Positions 32,387 to 40,376 of a DNA stretch of 64,000 bases are shown here, piece after piece; position 1 is the first letter of the stretch, and the number at the start of each line of letters is the position of its first letter. The position numbers were made by a program, and so were the translations under genes. Location: assembly GCF_024171785.1 (NCBI RefSeq), contig NZ_JAMTCK010000011.1, forward strand, positions 65,896 through 129,895. Reading direction: 5' to 3'. The notes beneath the pieces are model-generated. The model was given only the letters and a program-made list of their open reading frames with translations, was not told the origin of the DNA and made no database searches. Origin of the DNA: Goodfellowiella coeruleoviolacea (GTDB lineage Bacteria > Actinomycetota > Actinomycetes > Mycobacteriales > Pseudonocardiaceae).

Positions 32387-33088
32387 TCAGACCGCCGCCA
32401 CGGGCGGGACCTGCCCGGCGTGGCGGGCCGGCATGCCCGTCTCCAGCCCGAGCACGTCGCAGCAGCGAACCACCGCGTCCATGTCACCCTCCAGCGCCAG
32501 CCGGCCGGTCACCATGGCGATCAGCGGCGTGAGGCGCCCCGCACCGATCTGCACGAACGTGGCCGCGTCGGTCCGCGCCACCATGGCGGGCGACTCGGCC
32601 GCGCCCTTCACCGCACTGGCCCGCCCGCCGGACACCGCGATGTGGAACACCTGGTCGTCCACGCGGAACTCGTAGCACTCGTCCACATCGGACACCTTGG
32701 ACTGGTCGAGCATCGCCTCGACGGCGAGGAAGCCCCAGTGCGGCCGGACGGTGTCCTCCGGGCGGAGGTCGCCGACGAACTCCATGCCCCAGCGCGCCAG
32801 GCCCAGGACCAGCGGGCGCAGCTGCTCGCCGACCGGTGTCAGCGCGTAGGCCAGCTGCGCGCCGGTGCCCCGCACGTCGACCTGGTGCACCACGCCGCGC
32901 TCCACCAGGAACTTCAACCGCTCCGCCAGCAGGTTCGTGCCCAGGCCGGGCAGGTTCGCCAGGATGTCGCTGTATCGGGCGGGGCCCATCAGCAGCTCGC
33001 GAACGATCAGCAGCGTCCACCGCTCGCCCACCACGTCCAGAGCCGACGCGAGGCCGCAGTACTGCTGGTAGGTACGCCTGGTTGACAT
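32387..33088 (-). CDS. HxlR-family regulator fused to an SCP2-like domain (second copy)
   Basis: A 233-residue paralogue of the protein at 25827-26480: CGLASALDVVGERWTLLIVR, LPGLGTNLLAERLKFLVERG, then YEFRVDDQVFHIAVSGG and ARTDAATFVQIGAG. Same two-domain order, HxlR then SCP2-like. The divergent end (HAGQVPPVAAV) is extra. ATG 33088 has GAGAGGGA upstream. A phased direct repeat lies 42-77 bases upstream and may be its own operator. Confidence 0.85.
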   Translation of the reverse strand: MSTRRTYQQYCGLASALDVVGERWTLLIVRELLMGPARYSDILANLPGLGTNLLAERLKFLVERGVVHQVDVRGTGAQLAYALTPVGEQLRPLVLGLARWGMEFVGDLRPEDTVRPHWGFLAVEAMLDQSKVSDVDECYEFRVDDQVFHIAVSGGRASAVKGAAESPAMVARTDAATFVQIGAGRLTPLIAMVTGRLALEGDMDAVVRCCDVLGLETGMPARHAGQVPPVAAV

Positions 33089-33109
33089 GGCTCGTCCCTC
33101 TCCGTTCAC

Positions 33110-33128
33110 CTCCACTATTGTAACCTAA
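33110..33128 (-). promoter_or_regulatory. Promoter of the second HxlR gene
   Basis: Leftward the strand reads TTTAGGTTACAATAGTGGAGG. TACAAT is a good -10 box, about 30 bases before the ATG at 33088, and ATAGT matches the cluster element. Confidence 0.5.
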
Positions 33129-33129
33129 A

Positions 33130-33165
33130 GCGGTTCACCGGCACTCCGGCGCGGTTCACCGGCAC
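33130..33165. repeat. Two exact 15-base direct repeats, 21 bases apart
   Basis: GCGGTTCACCGGCAC occurs at 33130-33144 and again at 33151-33165. The 21-base period is two helical turns, so both copies face the same side of DNA, as expected for a regulator binding site. The pair lies just upstream of the HxlR-SCP2 promoter and after the UbiB-like gene's stop at 33177. Confidence 0.75.
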
Positions 33166-33176
33166 CCGACTGTGCG

Positions 33177-34481
33177 TCAGCGACCGGCTGGGCGAGCCCC
33201 GAACAACCCCTTGACCAGCACGGGCTTTGCCATCTCCTGGAAGTCCACCTCGGGGTCGAGGTCCCGAATGGTTCCTTCGATCACGAGTAGCGACAACAGC
33301 GGGAAGATCAGCTCCGGCGCGGCGTGCACCCCGTGCCTGCGCTGCAGGTCGAACATCTCCGTGGCGAAGGCGACCAGGCTGAACTCCTTCGCGGACTGGC
33401 CGTGGCTGCGCTCGACCAACTCGGCCATGCGCGGCAGGAACCCCGCGACGTCCGCGCCGGGCGCGAGACCGGTGGAACTCTCCACCACGATCTCGGCGGC
33501 GCGGTCACCCCGACCTACGGCCATGTTCATGAAGAACTCGGCGAACAGGCGGCGCAGCCGGTCGGACAGCTGCACGCTGAACCCGGCGTCCAACACCACG
33601 ACCTGGGCGGAGGTGGTGAAGTACAGGTTGCCGGGGTGCATGTCGCAGTGCACGAACCCGTCCACGAACAGCATCTGGTAGATCGCGGTCAACCCGGACC
33701 TGCCGAAGCGCTTGCGGGTGGCCGCCGAGCAGCGCTCGGCGGTGCCGGTCTCCAGTCCGTTGATGAACTCCATGACGATGCAGCGGGGTCGGGTCGCCTC
33801 GGTGAACACCTGCGGCACCCACACGCGCGGCACCGCGGCCAGGTTCGCCCGCAGCCGCCGCAGCGCGCTGGCCTCGCGGTCGAAGTCGAGCTGGTTGAGC
33901 ACCGCGGCCGCCATGTGGTCCACCACCTCGGTGACCGGCACGCCGCGCAACACCGGCAGCTTGGCCAGCAGCGCCGCGCCGCGGCGCATCAGCAGCAGGT
34001 CGAGCGCCATCACCCGGTCCACGCCGGGCCGGCGCAGCTTGAGCGCGGCCTGCCGCCCGGACCGCAGCCGGGCCCGGTACACGCAGGCCACGCTGCCACT
34101 GGCCACCGGTGTCCGGTCCACCTCGCGGAACAGCTCGTCCAGTTCGTCGCCGAACGCCTCGGCCAGCGCCCGCTCGGTCTCGGCGTGGTCCATCGGCGGC
34201 ACGTCGTCCTGGAGCACGCCCAGCTCCGCGCACAGGGCGGGCGGCAGCACGTCGCGGCGGGTGCCGAGCACCTGACCGGCCTTGACGAAGGTGGGCCCGA
34301 GCCGGATGAGCAGGGCGGTGGTGCGTCGGTACAGGTGGCGCAGCGCGGCCTGGCGGCCGGAGCGCGCGCCGTGCACCAGGCCGCCGACCAGGGTGGGCAC
34401 CAGCGCGGCGAGCAGCACGGCGCCCACCCGCGCGGCGCGCAGCACCACCGCGGGGCGGGACAGGGCGATGCGGTCGGACAT
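33177..34481 (-). CDS. UbiB/ABC1-family atypical kinase-like protein
   Basis: A 434-residue protein with the ABC1 landmarks: the KxGQ-type FVKAGQVLGTRRDVLP, VASGSVACVYRARL (Ala-rich loop), GFVHCDMHPGNLYF (catalytic loop) and VVVLDAGFSVQLS (metal-binding Asp). One hydrophobic N-terminal segment (GAVLLAALVPTLVGGLV) suggests membrane contact. UbiB-like proteins act in ubiquinone/lipid metabolism, some as ATPases for lipid extraction. A copy inside an antibiotic cluster is unusual. It follows the SMP-30-like gene by 17 bases in a leftward operon with the PRMT-like gene. Role in the cluster unknown. Confidence 0.85.
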   Translation of the reverse strand: MSDRIALSRPAVVLRAARVGAVLLAALVPTLVGGLVHGARSGRQAALRHLYRRTTALLIRLGPTFVKAGQVLGTRRDVLPPALCAELGVLQDDVPPMDHAETERALAEAFGDELDELFREVDRTPVASGSVACVYRARLRSGRQAALKLRRPGVDRVMALDLLLMRRGAALLAKLPVLRGVPVTEVVDHMAAAVLNQLDFDREASALRRLRANLAAVPRVWVPQVFTEATRPRCIVMEFINGLETGTAERCSAATRKRFGRSGLTAIYQMLFVDGFVHCDMHPGNLYFTTSAQVVVLDAGFSVQLSDRLRRLFAEFFMNMAVGRGDRAAEIVVESSTGLAPGADVAGFLPRMAELVERSHGQSAKEFSLVAFATEMFDLQRRHGVHAAPELIFPLLSLLVIEGTIRDLDPEVDFQEMAKPVLVKGLFGARPAGR

Positions 34482-34498
34482 CGTGTGGCTCCCCGGAG

Positions 34499-35140
34499 TC
34501 AGGCTGCCCCGCTGATGCCGGGCACGGCGATGGCGCGCAGTTGGAAGGTGGTGTGGTCGCAGTACCAGATCCGGCTGCCGTCCCAGGTGACGCCGGTCGG
34601 GTTGCCCGCGACGTCGTAGCTGGCGACCTCGCGCCGCAGCGCGACGTCGACCAGGTTGATCGTGCCGGCCCGGTAGTCGGCGTAGACGACGTAGCGATCC
34701 GAGACGGTCACGCCGGCCACCGGCCGGGACACCGGGATGGAGTCGATCAGCTCGCCGCCGTCCACGCTGCGCAGGTCGAGCACGCGCAGGTCCTCGTAGC
34801 CGAACCAGACACCCTCGCGGGTGGCCTCCAGCCCGCACAGCAGGTTGCCGGGCCGGGGGTTGGGCACCTCGGCGACGGCCGCCCCGGTGTCGGGGTCGAT
34901 CAGCCGCAGCGCCCGCTGGTCACCGACCACCTGCACCAGGTTGCCGGACAGGGTGGTCAGGTCGGTGCGCACGCCGGGGCAGGCGATGCGCCGCACGACG
35001 TTCCCGCTCACCGGGTCCAGGGCCATGATCTGGTTGGACACCGCCTCGGAGAACCAGAGGAACTCGCCCGACCACGTGAGCCCGCACAGCTTCAACGCGC
35101 GGACCGGGATGTCGCGGACGGTGCCGACGGACATGGGCAT
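34499..35140 (-). CDS. SMP-30/NHL-like beta-propeller protein
   Basis: A 213-residue protein built of short repeats (LTWSGEFLWFSEAVSNQIMA, LEATREGVWFGYEDLRVLD, VTWDGSRIWYCDHTTFQL), each like one propeller blade. No signal peptide. The family includes lactonases and binding proteins; the full metal set of SMP-30 (two Asp, Asn, Glu) cannot be assigned with confidence, and the length allows only about four to five blades. The ATG overlaps the PRMT-like stop by one base (TGATG). May bind a metabolite or open a lactone. Confidence 0.65.
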   Translation of the reverse strand: MPMSVGTVRDIPVRALKLCGLTWSGEFLWFSEAVSNQIMALDPVSGNVVRRIACPGVRTDLTTLSGNLVQVVGDQRALRLIDPDTGAAVAEVPNPRPGNLLCGLEATREGVWFGYEDLRVLDLRSVDGGELIDSIPVSRPVAGVTVSDRYVVYADYRAGTINLVDVALRREVASYDVAGNPTGVTWDGSRIWYCDHTTFQLRAIAVPGISGAA

Positions 35141-36039
35141 CAGGCGCTCCTTCGGCGGGAGAGGGCGCAGTCGAGCCGCCAGCCCAGCGGGTCGCGCACG
35201 GCGGCGGACCGGGACGGCGGGACCAGTTCGGCGACCACGTCCTCGCCGGGCAGCACCGGCGTGTGCCGGACCGGCCAGGTCCACACCGCCCAGTTGCAGC
35301 CGGGGTAGGACGGGAAGTTCGACAGCACCACGCCGTCGGCCAGCTCGGCGCTGAAGTGGCCCATCACGGCGTGCAGCTCGCCCGCCCGGTCGATGCGCAG
35401 CGACCGCGGCCCCCGGGGACGCCCGGACCGGCTCGCGCCGACCTCGCTGACCACCGCCGGGACGTGCGCGCTGAGCAGCACCGGCTCGCGCTGGAAGAAG
35501 TGCAGCTGGGCGGCTGGCGGGGCGGCGGCGCGCACCGCGCCGAGCCGGTAGCCGAGGTGGTCGTCCCGCCACACGCCCCAGCCCTCGCCGTCGAGCTGCA
35601 CGGCGGTCAGGTGCGTGGTCAGCCGGCGCGGCACGATCCGGCCGCCGGGCGCGAGGTTGCGCCGGGCGAGCGCGCCGACCAGCTCGACCATCTCCTCCTC
35701 GGGCCCGAGGTTGCCCATCAGCTCGGCGACCACGACGTCGGCCCGGCGCGGCAGGCGCACCACGCGCGCGTCGCCCTGCACGACGGTGATCCGGTCGCGG
35801 AAGTCGTTGTCGGCGGCGATCCGCTCGGCCAGGGCGGCCATCTCGGGGTCGGCCTCGACGGCGTACACGTGGCCCGCGCCGTGCCGGAGCGCGAGCACCG
35901 ACAGCACCAGCGTTCCCGCGCCCACGTCCACGACCACATCGCCCGGCCGGACGGTGCGCGCCAGGGCGCGGTCGTAGGCGTCCAGGCGGACGCGGTCGCC
36001 CAGCATCACCTGGTGCATGGCGAGCAGCCGGGAATCCAT
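35140..36039 (-). CDS. Protein arginine methyltransferase-like enzyme
   Basis: A 299-residue class I methyltransferase with the PRMT layout: MHQVMLGDRVRLDAYDRALA, motif I VVVDVGAGTLVLSVLAL, YAVEADPEMAALA, and a double-Glu-like loop VVVAELMGNLGPEEEMVELV, then a beta-barrel-like C-terminal half. In true PRMTs the two Glu hold the arginine guanidine; here the first Glu is clear and the second is in GPEEE. Substrate could be a guanidino or another amine, or a hydroxyl, in the product. ATG 36039 is chosen by the start of homology. Upstream is an A+T-rich promoter. Confidence 0.7.
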   Translation of the reverse strand: MDSRLLAMHQVMLGDRVRLDAYDRALARTVRPGDVVVDVGAGTLVLSVLALRHGAGHVYAVEADPEMAALAERIAADNDFRDRITVVQGDARVVRLPRRADVVVAELMGNLGPEEEMVELVGALARRNLAPGGRIVPRRLTTHLTAVQLDGEGWGVWRDDHLGYRLGAVRAAAPPAAQLHFFQREPVLLSAHVPAVVSEVGASRSGRPRGPRSLRIDRAGELHAVMGHFSAELADGVVLSNFPSYPGCNWAVWTWPVRHTPVLPGEDVVAELVPPSRSAAVRDPLGWRLDCALSRRRSA

Positions 36040-36111
36040 GTGGGGCGCTCTCCCCTCGGTCCGCCGGGCAGGCCGGTGGGTGCCGCCCGGCGAACCGGAC
36101 AACACCCATCG

Positions 36112-36140
36112 GCTACTTGCTATTTGAATTTAAACTATCC
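36112..36140 (-). promoter_or_regulatory. Promoter of the PRMT-like operon
   Basis: The forward strand TACTTGCTATTTGAATTTAA (36114-36133) and following ACTATCC are strongly A+T-rich. Leftward this gives GGATAGTTTAAATTCAAATAG, with the ATAGT core and CAAATAG, both shared with the 4.2 and 15.5 kb elements. It is about 75-100 bases before the ATG at 36039. Confidence 0.5.
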
Positions 36141-36180
36141 GCCGTCGGGATGGCAACCGCCCCGACCCCGGGCCACGGCC

Positions 36181-37383
36181 TCAGATGTTGACCGCCGCCG
36201 TCTCGCCGACGTGCGCGTCGCGCATGGCCAGCGCAACGCCGGTCAGCCGCGCGCGGACCTCGTTGTCCGTGGTCACCAGCGGCGCGTCCGCGCCGTCCAG
36301 CTTCAGCTCGGTGCCGGTCGCCTCCACGTCCCGCAGCTTGCCCGCGACGTGCACGGCGTTGTCCGCGTAGAGCGTGCCCTGCGGCGTGCACAGCTCGAAG
36401 TTGGCGTCGATGTGCAGGTCGCTCGGGAAGCTGACCCGGCTCAGGCTGTCCTCGGTGCCCTCGCCCAGGGTGCCGCCGGACACGCGCGGCCACGACGCCC
36501 GCAGCATGACCCGGCCACCCAGCTCGGCGCAGTGGCCGGTGACCGCGACGCGCGCGAGCTGCGCGAGCACGCCCGGGCCCTCGCTGTGCTTCTCCGGCCC
36601 GAACAGCAGGATCTCCGCGCCGGCCGCCTTGCGGTAGTCGCCCGCCAGGTCGACCTTGACGGTCTTCCCGCCGACCTCCAGCTCCAGCTGACCCTCCAGG
36701 GTGACCTGCATGATCAGCGAGGGGTCGACCAGCATCGACATGCACGGGCCGGCGCTCGCCGCGAAGAACACCTCCGGGGTGATGCCGACCGGCTCGTTCT
36801 CGTCGTTGGCCGGGTACCACGCCTCGGGCAGCGTCGTGCCGCGCACGACGTTGGGCGCCTGCACGACGTCGAACGGGCCGTCGCCGCGCGGGTGGCCCAG
36901 GTAGGGGCCGGTCAGCGGCTTCTTGAAGGGCGGCACGCTGTCGACGACACCGTAGATGTCGATGACGTTGCGGTGCGCGAGCCGCATCGTGCTGGTCTCC
37001 AGGATGCCGAACCGGCGGATGTAGAACTCCGCGGGGAAGTTCTTGCCCGGCACGATCTGCCGGACGTGGCCGGAGTTGGGCAGGAACGGGTTGGACAGCA
37101 CCTGCAGCCGGTCGTCCAGCTCGTAGCTGTAGCCCTTGATGCCGACCTCGGGGGCACTGATCAGCTCGGTCTCGAAGGACGCGTAGCCCTTCTCGTCCAC
37201 CGTGTGCTCGAAGCCGGGCATCGGCCACTTGTTCAGCTGGACGAAGCCGGAGAGGTTGATGGTCTCCCGCCGACCCGCGTAGTAGTCGTCGCCGAAGACC
37301 ACTGTCGCGGCGGCGAGGATGTGCGGGCGGATCGGCTTGGGCTCCAGGTTCAGGGACTCGTAGGTCTCCTTGGAAAGACTCAA
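36181..37383 (-). CDS. Unrecognised 400-residue protein, probably two beta-rich domains
   Basis: I do not recognise this protein. It is acidic, soluble and strand-rich, without signal peptide or membrane helices. Residues 20-170 (for example FGDDYYAGRRETINLSGFVQ and GILETSTMRLAHRNVIDIYG) and residues 200-380 (VTLEGQLELEVGGKTVKVDL, then VTGHCAELGGRVMLRASW) look like two sandwich or barrel domains. No catalytic motif is evident. TTG 37383 is chosen because GGAGG lies 8 bases upstream; GTG 37416 would add 11 residues. It has its own promoter with a TTGACA box. Position in the cluster implies a role in tailoring, binding or resistance. Confidence 0.6.
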   Translation of the reverse strand: MSLSKETYESLNLEPKPIRPHILAAATVVFGDDYYAGRRETINLSGFVQLNKWPMPGFEHTVDEKGYASFETELISAPEVGIKGYSYELDDRLQVLSNPFLPNSGHVRQIVPGKNFPAEFYIRRFGILETSTMRLAHRNVIDIYGVVDSVPPFKKPLTGPYLGHPRGDGPFDVVQAPNVVRGTTLPEAWYPANDENEPVGITPEVFFAASAGPCMSMLVDPSLIMQVTLEGQLELEVGGKTVKVDLAGDYRKAAGAEILLFGPEKHSEGPGVLAQLARVAVTGHCAELGGRVMLRASWPRVSGGTLGEGTEDSLSRVSFPSDLHIDANFELCTPQGTLYADNAVHVAGKLRDVEATGTELKLDGADAPLVTTDNEVRARLTGVALAMRDAHVGETAAVNI

Positions 37384-37463
37384 TCCAGACACCTCCAGCG
37401 TCTGTCGAGTTGGCACCGCGCCTGGCGTGGCACCGGAGAGAACGTGAAGCGGTCACGCTGCCC

Positions 37464-37497
37464 ACAACGCTATATATTAATTAAGTATTGTCAAGGG
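37464..37497 (-). promoter_or_regulatory. Promoter with TTGACA box upstream of the unknown 400-residue gene
   Basis: Leftward the sequence reads CTTGACAATACTTAATTAAT then ATATAGCG. TTGACA is a perfect -35; TAGCGT or TATATA are -10 choices with spacing of 16 or 12-14 bases. The A+T-rich run lies 85-115 bases before the TTG at 37383, in the 120-base gap after the membrane protein gene. Confidence 0.55.
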
Positions 37498-37503
37498 CTG
37501 GGT

Positions 37504-38442
37504 TCAGACCCACGGCGCGATCGGGTACCACGGGATCAGCTCGCGGCGCTCCAGGATCCGCACGTCCCAGTACAGGACCAGGAACACGCCGGCAGCCACC
37601 AGGGCCGCGGCGGTCAGGGCGGCCCGCCGGCGCGGGTCGGCGGCCAGCCAGCGCCCCAGCCGCTCGCCGGCCAGCAGGGTGACGGCGAGCAGGCCGACCG
37701 CGATCAGCACGACGTTGCCCAGCGACTGGAGCACGAACGCGGCCGCGCCGTAGAGCACGTCGCCGCTCTCGGCCGCGTCCCGGAACATCACCCGGAACAG
37801 CGGGAACGGGCGGCCGATCAGGAACACGCCGATGAGCGCGCCCAGCAGCACCAGCGGCGCCCCCGGCCGGCGGCGGGCCAGGCGCGCCAGCGGGTCGGGC
37901 ACGATGCCGGCCGCGGCGAGCCCCAGGTACAGCATGACCAGGCCCACCGCACCGAACACCACCATGGCCTGCACCAGCCGAGGTGCGAGCTGGCCGGCCG
38001 CGGCGGTCGTCTGGAACTGCGGCATGCTCGTGCCGACCAGCGCGACGACCACGCCGTAGGCCGCCGAGACGGGCAGCATGCCGGCGCACAGCAGGCCGAG
38101 GCCGCGCAGCACCTGCCGCACGCGGTCCACTGTGGACCCGTGGTCGGCCGCGACCGGCGCCATGGCCCCGAACGCGGCGATGTTGCACGCGGTGAACGTG
38201 CCGGCCAGGCCCGACACGAACGCGAAGAGCACGCCCGCGCCCACGCCGGCGATCGGTGTGCTGGCCGCGTCGTGGCCGAGCAGGGTGTCGGCGACCGTGC
38301 CGCCGATCGTGCTGTCGACGAACTCCGCCGACCAGACCACGGTCAGCAGGAAGCCGACGAGCGCGCTCAGGCCGACGACCAGCCAGGGGCGGCGGGGGCG
38401 CAGTCGCGGTGCGGAGCGGAAGTGCTGGGTGCTGGTGGACAT
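37504..38442 (-). CDS. Multi-pass membrane protein, possibly CcdA/DsbD-like
   Basis: A 312-residue protein with six to eight hydrophobic segments. FAFVSGLAGTFTACNIAAFG followed by AMAPV resembles the GL-x-PC-x-LP turn of CcdA/DsbD thiol-electron carriers, with one Cys (of TACN) and a second in LLCAGM. CcdA proteins pass electrons across the membrane to periplasmic thiol proteins. If correct, this fits the sulfur theme of the cluster. The similarity is weak; an unrelated transporter is possible. ATG 38442 follows GGAGGTAGGC. It follows the DinB-type gene by 26 bases. Confidence 0.55.
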   Translation of the reverse strand: MSTSTQHFRSAPRLRPRRPWLVVGLSALVGFLLTVVWSAEFVDSTIGGTVADTLLGHDAASTPIAGVGAGVLFAFVSGLAGTFTACNIAAFGAMAPVAADHGSTVDRVRQVLRGLGLLCAGMLPVSAAYGVVVALVGTSMPQFQTTAAAGQLAPRLVQAMVVFGAVGLVMLYLGLAAAGIVPDPLARLARRRPGAPLVLLGALIGVFLIGRPFPLFRVMFRDAAESGDVLYGAAAFVLQSLGNVVLIAVGLLAVTLLAGERLGRWLAADPRRRAALTAAALVAAGVFLVLYWDVRILERRELIPWYPIAPWV

Positions 38443-38468
38443 GCCTACCTCCGGGTGGGTGGACCGGA

Positions 38469-39353
38469 TCAGGGGGTGCGCATCCGCCGCAGGTAGGTGA
38501 CGGCCGTCCAAGGACGGGGCCCGGTGACGACCACGCGGCCGGTGAGGACCGCGCGGGCGAGCCGCACGCGGCGGAAGACGGTGAGCATCAGCGCGGCCGG
38601 CTCGAACCGGACCCGGGCGTCCGCGGTGCCGGTGGGCGGTCCGGCGGTGATCCGGCCGCCGCCGCTGCCGAGCACGACCGGGTCGGTGTGCGGCGACCGG
38701 AACTCGACGGCCAGGGGGCGGCCCTCCCGCGCACCCCTGTCGAACAGCCGGCCCGTGTCCTCGGACCCGAGCAGCCGCACCAGGAACAGCTCGAACGCGA
38801 AGGCCGCCTCCGCCGAGGGGATGTGCCACGCCAGCCCGCAGGCCCGCGCGATGTCGTGGCCGTGCAACAGGATCTCGTTGAGCTGGTGGGCCAGCAGCGC
38901 GGCGACGGGCAGGCGGGCACCGCCCAGCCACGTCGCCGGCGCGCCCGGGTCCAGTGCGCGGCTGTGGTCCAGCAGGTGCGCGACCGCGTCCCGCAGTGCG
39001 CGCGCGAGCAGCAGGGGTGACCGCTCGGGGTACTCGCGCAGCGCCACGTCGTTGAGGTGGGCGATGCCGCCCAGCGTGGTCCGGGCGATCAGCCGGTCGA
39101 GTTCGGGCACGCCGAGCGGTGCGGCCGGATCGCGCAGCAGGCCCGCGTTGAGCCGGGCGACGATCGCCGTGTGGGCCGCGACCTCGGCGGCCGTCCACGC
39201 CCCCACCGCCGCCCGGTGCTCGTCCGGGCAGGCGAGCACGAGCGCGGCGAACCGGTCGGCCGCGTCACGCAGCGCGGCGCGCAGCCCCGGCCACCGCTGG
39301 TCGCTGAGTTCGAGCCGCACGCGCACCTCACCGGGATCATCCAGCAACTCCAC
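38469..39353 (-). CDS. DinB-like (maleylpyruvate isomerase/mycothiol-dependent type) two-domain protein
   Basis: A 294-residue protein. Residues 20-165 form a four-helix bundle of the TIGR03083 type: WTAAEVAAHTAIVARL and LLAHQLNEILLHGHDIARAC provide the metal-site histidines. Residues 190-285 are an SCP2-like tail (ADARVRFEPAALMLTVFRR). Members include mycothiol-dependent maleylpyruvate isomerase and mycothiol S-transferases. A mycothiol-using detoxification role would suit a cluster whose product may be triggered by thiols, but is inference. The GTG at 39353 lacks a clear ribosome site; the true start may be about 10 codons later. Confidence 0.7.
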   Translation of the reverse strand: MELLDDPGEVRVRLELSDQRWPGLRAALRDAADRFAALVLACPDEHRAAVGAWTAAEVAAHTAIVARLNAGLLRDPAAPLGVPELDRLIARTTLGGIAHLNDVALREYPERSPLLLARALRDAVAHLLDHSRALDPGAPATWLGGARLPVAALLAHQLNEILLHGHDIARACGLAWHIPSAEAAFAFELFLVRLLGSEDTGRLFDRGAREGRPLAVEFRSPHTDPVVLGSGGGRITAGPPTGTADARVRFEPAALMLTVFRRVRLARAVLTGRVVVTGPRPWTAVTYLRRMRTP

Positions 39354-39519
39354 ATCGGACAGTGCCGCGCCTCGGCGGCCTCCCGGTGCCGCGACCCGGT
39401 CTGCGCCTGGGTCGGCTCGCCGCCCGCGTCGGATCGACCTGCGGGCGGCGAGCCGTGCTCGGTGCCGACGTGCGCGTCCGCGGGCACGCCGCCGGCCCGC
39501 GGACAGCGGCCTGGCCGGC

Positions 39520-39822
39520 TCACCGCTGGGTGATGGTTCGTCCCCAGCGGGCCAGCGCGAGCAGGGGGCCCTGGAGCCGCCGGCCCAGCGGGGTCAGCCG
39601 GTACTCCCGATCCCACTCCACCACGCCGTGGGCGCACAGCGCCGCCAGGCGGGGCGCCAGCAGCTCGCGGTCCAGCCCCGGCACGCCCGCCAGCAGTTCG
39701 TCCTCGGTCGCGGGCGCGACGAGCAGTTCGCGGACGACGAGCACCGTCCACATGTCGCCGAGCACGTCGAGTCCGGCGGCCAGCGGGCAGAACTGGCGGT
39801 CGCCGTCGTCTTCTGGCAACAC
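39520..39822 (-). CDS. HxlR-family regulator (single domain)
   Basis: A 100-residue winged-helix protein: FCPLAAGLDVLGDMWTVLVV, then LAGVPGLDRELLAPRLAALC and YRLTPLGRRLQGPLLALARW. It is the third HxlR protein in the cluster but lacks the SCP2-like tail of the other two, ending right after the winged helix. GTG 39822 has GAGGAG 9 bases upstream. It ends the leftward enediyne operon, five bases after the His-rich membrane gene. Confidence 0.82.
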   Translation of the reverse strand: MLPEDDGDRQFCPLAAGLDVLGDMWTVLVVRELLVAPATEDELLAGVPGLDRELLAPRLAALCAHGVVEWDREYRLTPLGRRLQGPLLALARWGRTITQR

Positions 39823-39827
39823 CCGGA

Positions 39828-40376
39828 TCAACTCCTCGCCGCCGCACACGCGCAGGGCGCCTCGGCGCGCTCCCGCGGCGACGGGTTGTTGTGCTTGACC
39901 ATCGCGACCACCATCGGGACGAACACGACCGCGTTGTAGAACAGGTGCAGTTCCACGCGCGGCAGCAGCAGCTGGAGCACGCTGGTCGGCACCGGGCGCC
40001 CGGCGAGGTTCGCGCCGGACATGGCCTGCACGAGCAGCAGCAGGTGCTCGAAGTGGTGCCACACCTGGATGACCAGCGCGGCGGTCCACCAGGTGCGCGC
40101 CCGGCCGACGAACCCGGGCCGCAGCAGGATCAGGCCGATCATCATGACCAGCGCGTACCCGTAGTGCATCCACTCCGAGTGGACCAGCCACGGTAACGGC
40201 ATGCCCAGCACGCCGCGCGCCTCGGCGACAGGCATGCCCAGCACGTAGATCTGCACGGCCTGCGCCAGGTGCTCGGCCCAGTGGGCGGCCACCACCACCA
40301 TGAACAGCATCAGGGCCCGGCGGTGCCGGCTGGTGTTGAGGGTGCGCAGCACGGGGAGGTCGAGCGCGTGGGTCAT
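39828..40376 (-). CDS. Histidine-rich integral membrane protein
   Basis: A 182-residue protein with four to five membrane segments. Histidines cluster within or at the ends of helices: VVAAHWAEHLAQ, WLVHSEWMHYGY, VWHHFEHLLLLV, then RVELHLFYNAVVF. HxxxH and HHxxH patterns in membrane helices recall membrane di-iron hydroxylases/desaturases or heme-binding proteins. No homologue is recognised. It lies directly after the E10 thioesterase with a one-base overlap (TGATG), inside the enediyne core operon, so involvement in polyene processing is a reasonable but unproved idea. Confidence 0.6.
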   Translation of the reverse strand: MTHALDLPVLRTLNTSRHRRALMLFMVVVAAHWAEHLAQAVQIYVLGMPVAEARGVLGMPLPWLVHSEWMHYGYALVMMIGLILLRPGFVGRARTWWTAALVIQVWHHFEHLLLLVQAMSGANLAGRPVPTSVLQLLLPRVELHLFYNAVVFVPMVVAMVKHNNPSPRERAEAPCACAAARS

